DNA of 64,000 nt from Megalobrama amblycephala. Its lineage: Eukaryota; Chordata; Actinopteri; Cypriniformes; Xenocyprididae. This document shows, in pieces, positions 60,301-64,000 of the stretch. The notes beneath the pieces are model-generated. The model was not told where the DNA came from. It was given only the letters and a program-made list of their open reading frames with translations, and ran no database searches. The stretch covers positions 70,950,374-71,014,373 of the forward strand of contig NC_063044.1 in NCBI RefSeq assembly GCF_018812025.1, in the 5' to 3' direction. Position numbers and translations under genes: made by a program. Each line of letters begins with the position of its first letter. Position 1 is the stretch's first letter.

Positions 60301-62091
60301 GGCCTTAACTACTGTGTACTTACATTTAAATTAATCATTCGATACAATGCACTTATTGTGTACATACATGTTTTTACATTGTAGTTATATTTTAAAAACA
60401 CCTGCATGTAATTACATCTGTAATTAATTTCTGTAATTACATTTATAATTACACTCTTGACCCATCCCTTAACCCTTACCCCTACCCTTAAACCTACCCA
60501 TACCACCAAAGCTTTCTCTAACCTTACCCGTATCCCACCTCAATAGCTGCAAATTTGTTTTGCAATTCAATATGAACCCAATAAGTACATTGTACTTATT
60601 TTTTGATGTAAGTACATAGTAGTTAAGGCCACTTAATATAAAGTGGGACAAATTAAACTCTCAAGTGTCATATTTGCTCTAACCAATAGCATATGTGACA
60701 TAGAAACACATCTGCTGTGATTCTCTTGTCATAATGATCAGGAGACAATACTGATTCCCTTCAAATTGGACACAAACTGCAAAATAATAAATGGATTAAA
60801 AAAAAGAGAGAGAGAAAAAAGATAAATATTTCATTGTAATAATTGTTCTTCTCTTGCTGTTTGCAGGTGTAACACACAGTGATGTTGGTGTGAGGATTGT
60901 GTTGCTGGGAAAGACGGGTGTTGGGAAAAGTGCATCAGGAAACACCATACTGGGGAAAAAAGCTTTTAAATCATTACTGACTTCGCGCTCAGTGACCAAA
61001 GAGTGTCGGAAAGAAACGACAGAGTTCGACAGAAGACAAATAACTGTGATTGACACTCCAGGACTGTTTGATACTGGAGTCGATAATGTTGAGACCAGGA
61101 AGGAGATTGTGAAGTGTGTCTCAATGGCGGCACCTGGACCACATGTGTTTCTGCTGGTGATTCAACTGGGACGATTCACTCAAGAGGAGAAAGATGCCGT
61201 GAAGATGATCCAGGAGACTTTTGGAGACAAATCCAGAATGTACACCATGGTGCTGTTCACCAGAGGAGATGGACTTGGAGAAACAACAATTGAAGATTTT
61301 ATTGACGGTGAAGATAGCTTACAATACCTCATCCAGCAGTGTGGAAAGAGATACCATGTGTTCAATAATGAGACAAAGTTCGAAAACAGGTTTCTGAGCT
61401 GCTGGATAAGATTGACTGTTTGGTGACAGCAAATGGAGGGAGTTTCTACACCAGTGAGATGTTCCAGCAGGTGGAGAAAAACATCAAAGAACAACAAGAG
61501 AGAATCATAAAAGAGAAAAAAAAAGAGAACAAGAGAAAAGAAGAAGAGCTGAGAGCCAAATATAATGAAGAATTAGAGCAAATAAAGAAAACAAATGAGA
61601 GAGAAAGACAAGAGATGCAGAATAAACTGAGAAAAAGAGAAGAGGAGTTTAAAAAGAAAGAAGAGGAGATTAAGAAAGAAACAGATGAGATTGTACGAAA
61701 AGAGCTGCAGCGAAAACTGGAGGAGCAGCAGAAACTGTTTGAAGAGGAGAATGAAAGAAAAGAAAAGGCTTTAGGAGAACAACAACAGAACTTCATAAAT
61801 TATTTGAAAGAAAAACATGAGAAAGAAAAACAAAAACTCCAGGAGAAAATTCAACATGAAACAAGAGAACAAGCAGAGTGTGAATATCGTGAAAAACTTG
61901 AGAAAGAAGTGGCTAAAGCTTTAAAAGAAGCTGAAGAAAAAGTTCCATTTAGATCAAAACGAGCTCGAGACTGGAGTCAGTATGTTCCTGTTCTTGGGGG
62001 AGTTGCTGGAGGAGCTGTTGGTTCTGTTGAAGACATTGTGCATTGGATTATCAGAAAAACATCAACCACAAAATCAAAGAATGAAGAGTGA
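57310..62091 (+). CDS. GIMAP8-like protein with three AIG1 domains (gene C), one frame break
   Basis: Exons are 57310-57951, 58501-58542, 59594-60190 and 60867-62091, with the same phases and sizes as gene A. The first exon opens at an acceptor (GTGTTTCAG), so the start codon needs an upstream exon (candidate 42724-42784). Domain 1 (LRIVLLGKSVSKNSRVGN) and domain 2 (CGSNETLRNSVSNLIREKK) have lost the P-loop. Domain 3 is complete in motifs (GKTGVGKSASGN, DTPGLFDT, TRGDGL). About 61370-61385 one base is missing relative to gene A (AAAGATCG there, AAAGTTCG here), giving a stop at 61424-61426. The original frame resumes as VTANGGSFYTSEMFQQ and runs through the coiled coil and glycine-rich tail (VLGGVAGGAVGS) to TGA at 62091. 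So either a recent pseudogene, a truncated product of only the GTPase domains, or a sequence error. Confidence 0.82.
58601..59532. mobile_element. hAT-type palindromic element with an inner insertion, in a gene C intron
   Basis: The left GGTAGCACTTTAGTATGGGG and the right end (reverse complement GGTAACACTTTAGAATGGGG) are inverted repeats. Near-identical 8-mers TAAAAAAT/TAAGAAAT flank it. Inside, about 58672-59380 is a copy of the 3349-type family (CTTTACTCACCCTCAAGC at the left, AGTGAACTAATGCTTTAA at the right). The open frame at 58615-58950 crosses both elements and is not a gene. Confidence 0.7.
60282..60648. mobile_element. Palindromic MITE before the last exon of gene C
   Basis: CCCACTTTATGTTAAGTGGC, then CTTAACTACTGTGTACTTAC, is inverted at the right (GTAAGTACATAGTAGTTAAG). 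The middle is a CCCTTAACCCTTACCCCTAC run. No coding capacity. Confidence 0.7.
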
Positions 62092-62380
62092 ATTCAATGC
62101 CCAATTTCCAAAACCATTCTTTTTCCATTGTGCTGTTTTTAAAATCCATTTAGAATTATTATTAGAAATATTTCATTTCCTTATTTTTTGTCTTCTCAGA
62201 TTTAGGATCTGATTCCCAGTGAAAGCAGAACTTTATATTTACAGCAATACAAAATACCAATGTTTCTCATTGTATATGATTAATTAAACATAAGATAATT
62301 TCCAATTTCAGATCCTGTTTCTTAAGTACAGTCAATCATGGTGACAAATTAATCAGAAAAGAAGACCTAAAACTGTTGGA

Positions 62381-62411
<31 letters not shown>

Positions 62412-63264
62412 TGTTTATGTAAGGATGCTAATTAAAGTTAATTTTGAGACTTAGTCATTATTTCCTTATGGTACTAACAACTTCCTGTGTGTCACAAGTC
62501 CACTGAAGGCAAGTTTGAAAGTGAATCCAAGTGCAGCTTTATTTAACAAATGTGAACTAAATACAAAAACAAAGATATGGCTTGACTTGAAACTTTAACA
62601 AATTTGTATTTATTTATATTAACTCACAAACAGCAGGGTACAGGAAACAAAGTGGAGGGGCTCGATGAAGCAGCTTCAACTCAAGCTCTGATGATCGCAC
62701 TGTGTTTGCATACTTTACCACAGCTGAAGTTAAATAAATTCAATATTTGACTAATACACTGATGTTTCAAAGACATTTTCATTCAATACTGTATGTACTG
62801 CTTACATGGTTTTGGGTACAGGGGGTGGGATGGTGGGCCAGGCCTGTGAAAGGGAACAGGACCTGGATCAGGTGACAGTGATTGGCCTTGGTTGTGGTGT
62901 AGTGGCAAACCATGGATCAATGGTGGACCTGGGCCATGGAGCAGTGGGCAAGACCATGGGCCATGGAACAGGACAGGCTCTGGCATGGCAGCCATGACAT
63001 GAAGAGCCTCTGGCGTAGCGGGCATGACGTGAAGATGCTCTGGTGTCATCCCTGAGGTACTCTGTCTATAAAGCCTGGTTCACACTATCATTCATGGCAA
63101 GGTTTTGTTTTTTCTCTGTTATACTGCATCTCTCAGCATCTTCATATATCTTGTTTTCTGGACTCTTTGCCTCTCTCTTGGATTACCCTATTTGCCTGTT
63201 TTTCCTATCTGATTGCTTCTTTGGATTGTTGAGTTTTGACCCTTTGCCTGTATTGATTATGATT
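62092..63264. other. 3' region of gene C and low-complexity intergenic DNA
   Basis: A poly-T run at about 62381-62406. At 62800-63050 a GC-richer stretch has loosely repeated GGGCCATGG and GACATGAAGA-type motifs (CATGACGTGAAGATGCTCTG), probably transposon-derived. I see no convincing exon. Confidence 0.4.
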
Positions 63265-63850
63265 ACCAGCAGCCATATCACCCTGTAAGCCCAAGACTGG
63301 TTGCCCACTGAAGCAAAGCAGGGCTGAGCCTGGTTAGTACCTGGATGGGAGACCTCCTGGGAAAACCAGGTAGCTGCTGGAAGAGGTGTTAGTGAGGCCA
63401 GCAGGGGGTGATCATCCTGTGGTCTGTGTGGGTCCTAACGCCCCAGTATAGTGACGGGGACACTGTACTGTAACAAGCACCGTCCTTCGGATGAGATGTT
63501 AAACTGAGGTCTTGATTCTCTGTGGTCATTAAAAATCCTATGGCACTTCTCGTAAAGAATAGGGGTGTAACCCCCGGTGTCCTAGCCAAATTCCCTCCAT
63601 AGGCCCTTACCAATCACGGCCGCCTAATAATCCCCATTCATTGAATTGGCTCTTTCACTCTCTCTCCTCTCCACCTTCAGCTGGTGTGTGGTGAGCGCAC
63701 TGGCGCCGTTGTACTGTGGCTGCCGTCGCATCATCCAAGTGGATGCTGCACAGTGGTGGTGGATGAGGAGAGACCCCTGCTATGATTGTAAAGCGCTTTG
63801 GGTGTACAGTAGTACATAGGAAAGCGCTATATAAATGCCTCATTCATTCA
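63265..63850 (+). mobile_element. SINE3-like retroposon with a 5S rRNA-derived head
   Basis: The head (about 63265-63372) contains GCCTGGTTAGTACCTGGATG, then GGAGACCTCCTGGGAA. This is the internal promoter/3' region of 5S rRNA, as in zebrafish SINE3 (family knowledge). The body runs through GCACCGTCCTTCGGATGAGA, and the tail ends in TAAAGCGCTTTGG...CGCTATATAAATG. It is close to full length. RNA polymerase III promoter boxes are inherited from 5S. Not a functional 5S gene. Confidence 0.85.
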
Positions 63851-64000
63851 TGATTTTGGAATGGGTTATTCAATAAATGCTGTATTTAGATCCTCATTTA
63901 ACTCTTGTAGTGTTTATCTTCTCATTTGTGTGACAATACCTGTTCTGCTTGTGCCTCAAACATTTCTCCTCCAGGTCTTGTTGTCCTCCTATCACATTCC

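Noticed and set aside
63265..63372. 5S rRNA gene
   Set aside because: Only a diverged 5S-like head is present, followed by a SINE body and tail; it is a SINE3-type retroposon.

Overview
The window looks like nuclear DNA of a cyprinid-type teleost (zebrafish/carp group). It is AT-rich and intron-containing with GT-AG junctions. It is packed with fish-type DNA transposons and short palindromic elements, plus a 5S-derived SINE, a DIRS-like reverse transcriptase relic and a LINE fragment. The resident genes are fish immune GTPases. The species is an inference; no ribosomal or mitochondrial marker is present.

Layout, host genes (all on +): (A) 1017-10780, a GIMAP8-like gene with three AIG1 domains, two degenerate and one with full GTP-binding motifs; its six exons join in frame (913 residues). 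(B) 12104-22824, a second GIMAP8-like gene with a string of tiny exons, one degenerate and one complete AIG1 domain, a very long charged coiled coil and a C-terminal CVIL; six exons join in frame (922 residues). (D) 28338-38583, a stonustoxin-like/thioredoxin-like/FN3 part followed by a giant exon for a VLIG/URGCP-type very large GTPase. They are probably one gene, with a one-base frame break in the first part. (C) 57310-62091, a third GIMAP8-like gene with the three-domain layout of A but a one-base deletion in its last domain; its first exon probably lies upstream of 42785.

The stretch 43080-56956, in the presumed first intron of gene C, is a nested set of transposons. A hAT element (8-bp target duplication) was split by a 12,816-bp element at 43766-56581. 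That element has 330-bp, almost identical, CpG-rich terminal inverted repeats, TAT...ATA ends and a perfect 6-bp target duplication (CGTTTA), which are the hallmarks I know for the IS3EU superfamily. It carries two convergent spliced genes: an intact DDE transposase on + (seven exons, 472 residues) and a UBZ-finger/HECT ubiquitin-ligase gene on - (G2E3-like, 17 usable exons) that carries two one-base frame breaks. Both genes begin just inside a TIR with an 18-nt first exon. Younger hAT, mariner and TTAA elements have inserted into it. This cargo-carrying transposon is the most unusual object in the window.

The remaining DNA is mostly introns and intergenic transposon debris: nested TTAA elements with a THAP exon (3349-5914), a DIRS-like relic (7440-9075), hAT palindromes, an element of alternating ACTAGT/GATATC motifs (14880-15630), a Tc1-like transposase relic (32214-33533), minisatellites, and a SINE3-like copy at the right end. 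GIMAPs and VLIG/URGCP proteins are both immune-associated GTPases (family knowledge), so the locus reads as a teleost immune-GTPase cluster under heavy transposon bombardment.
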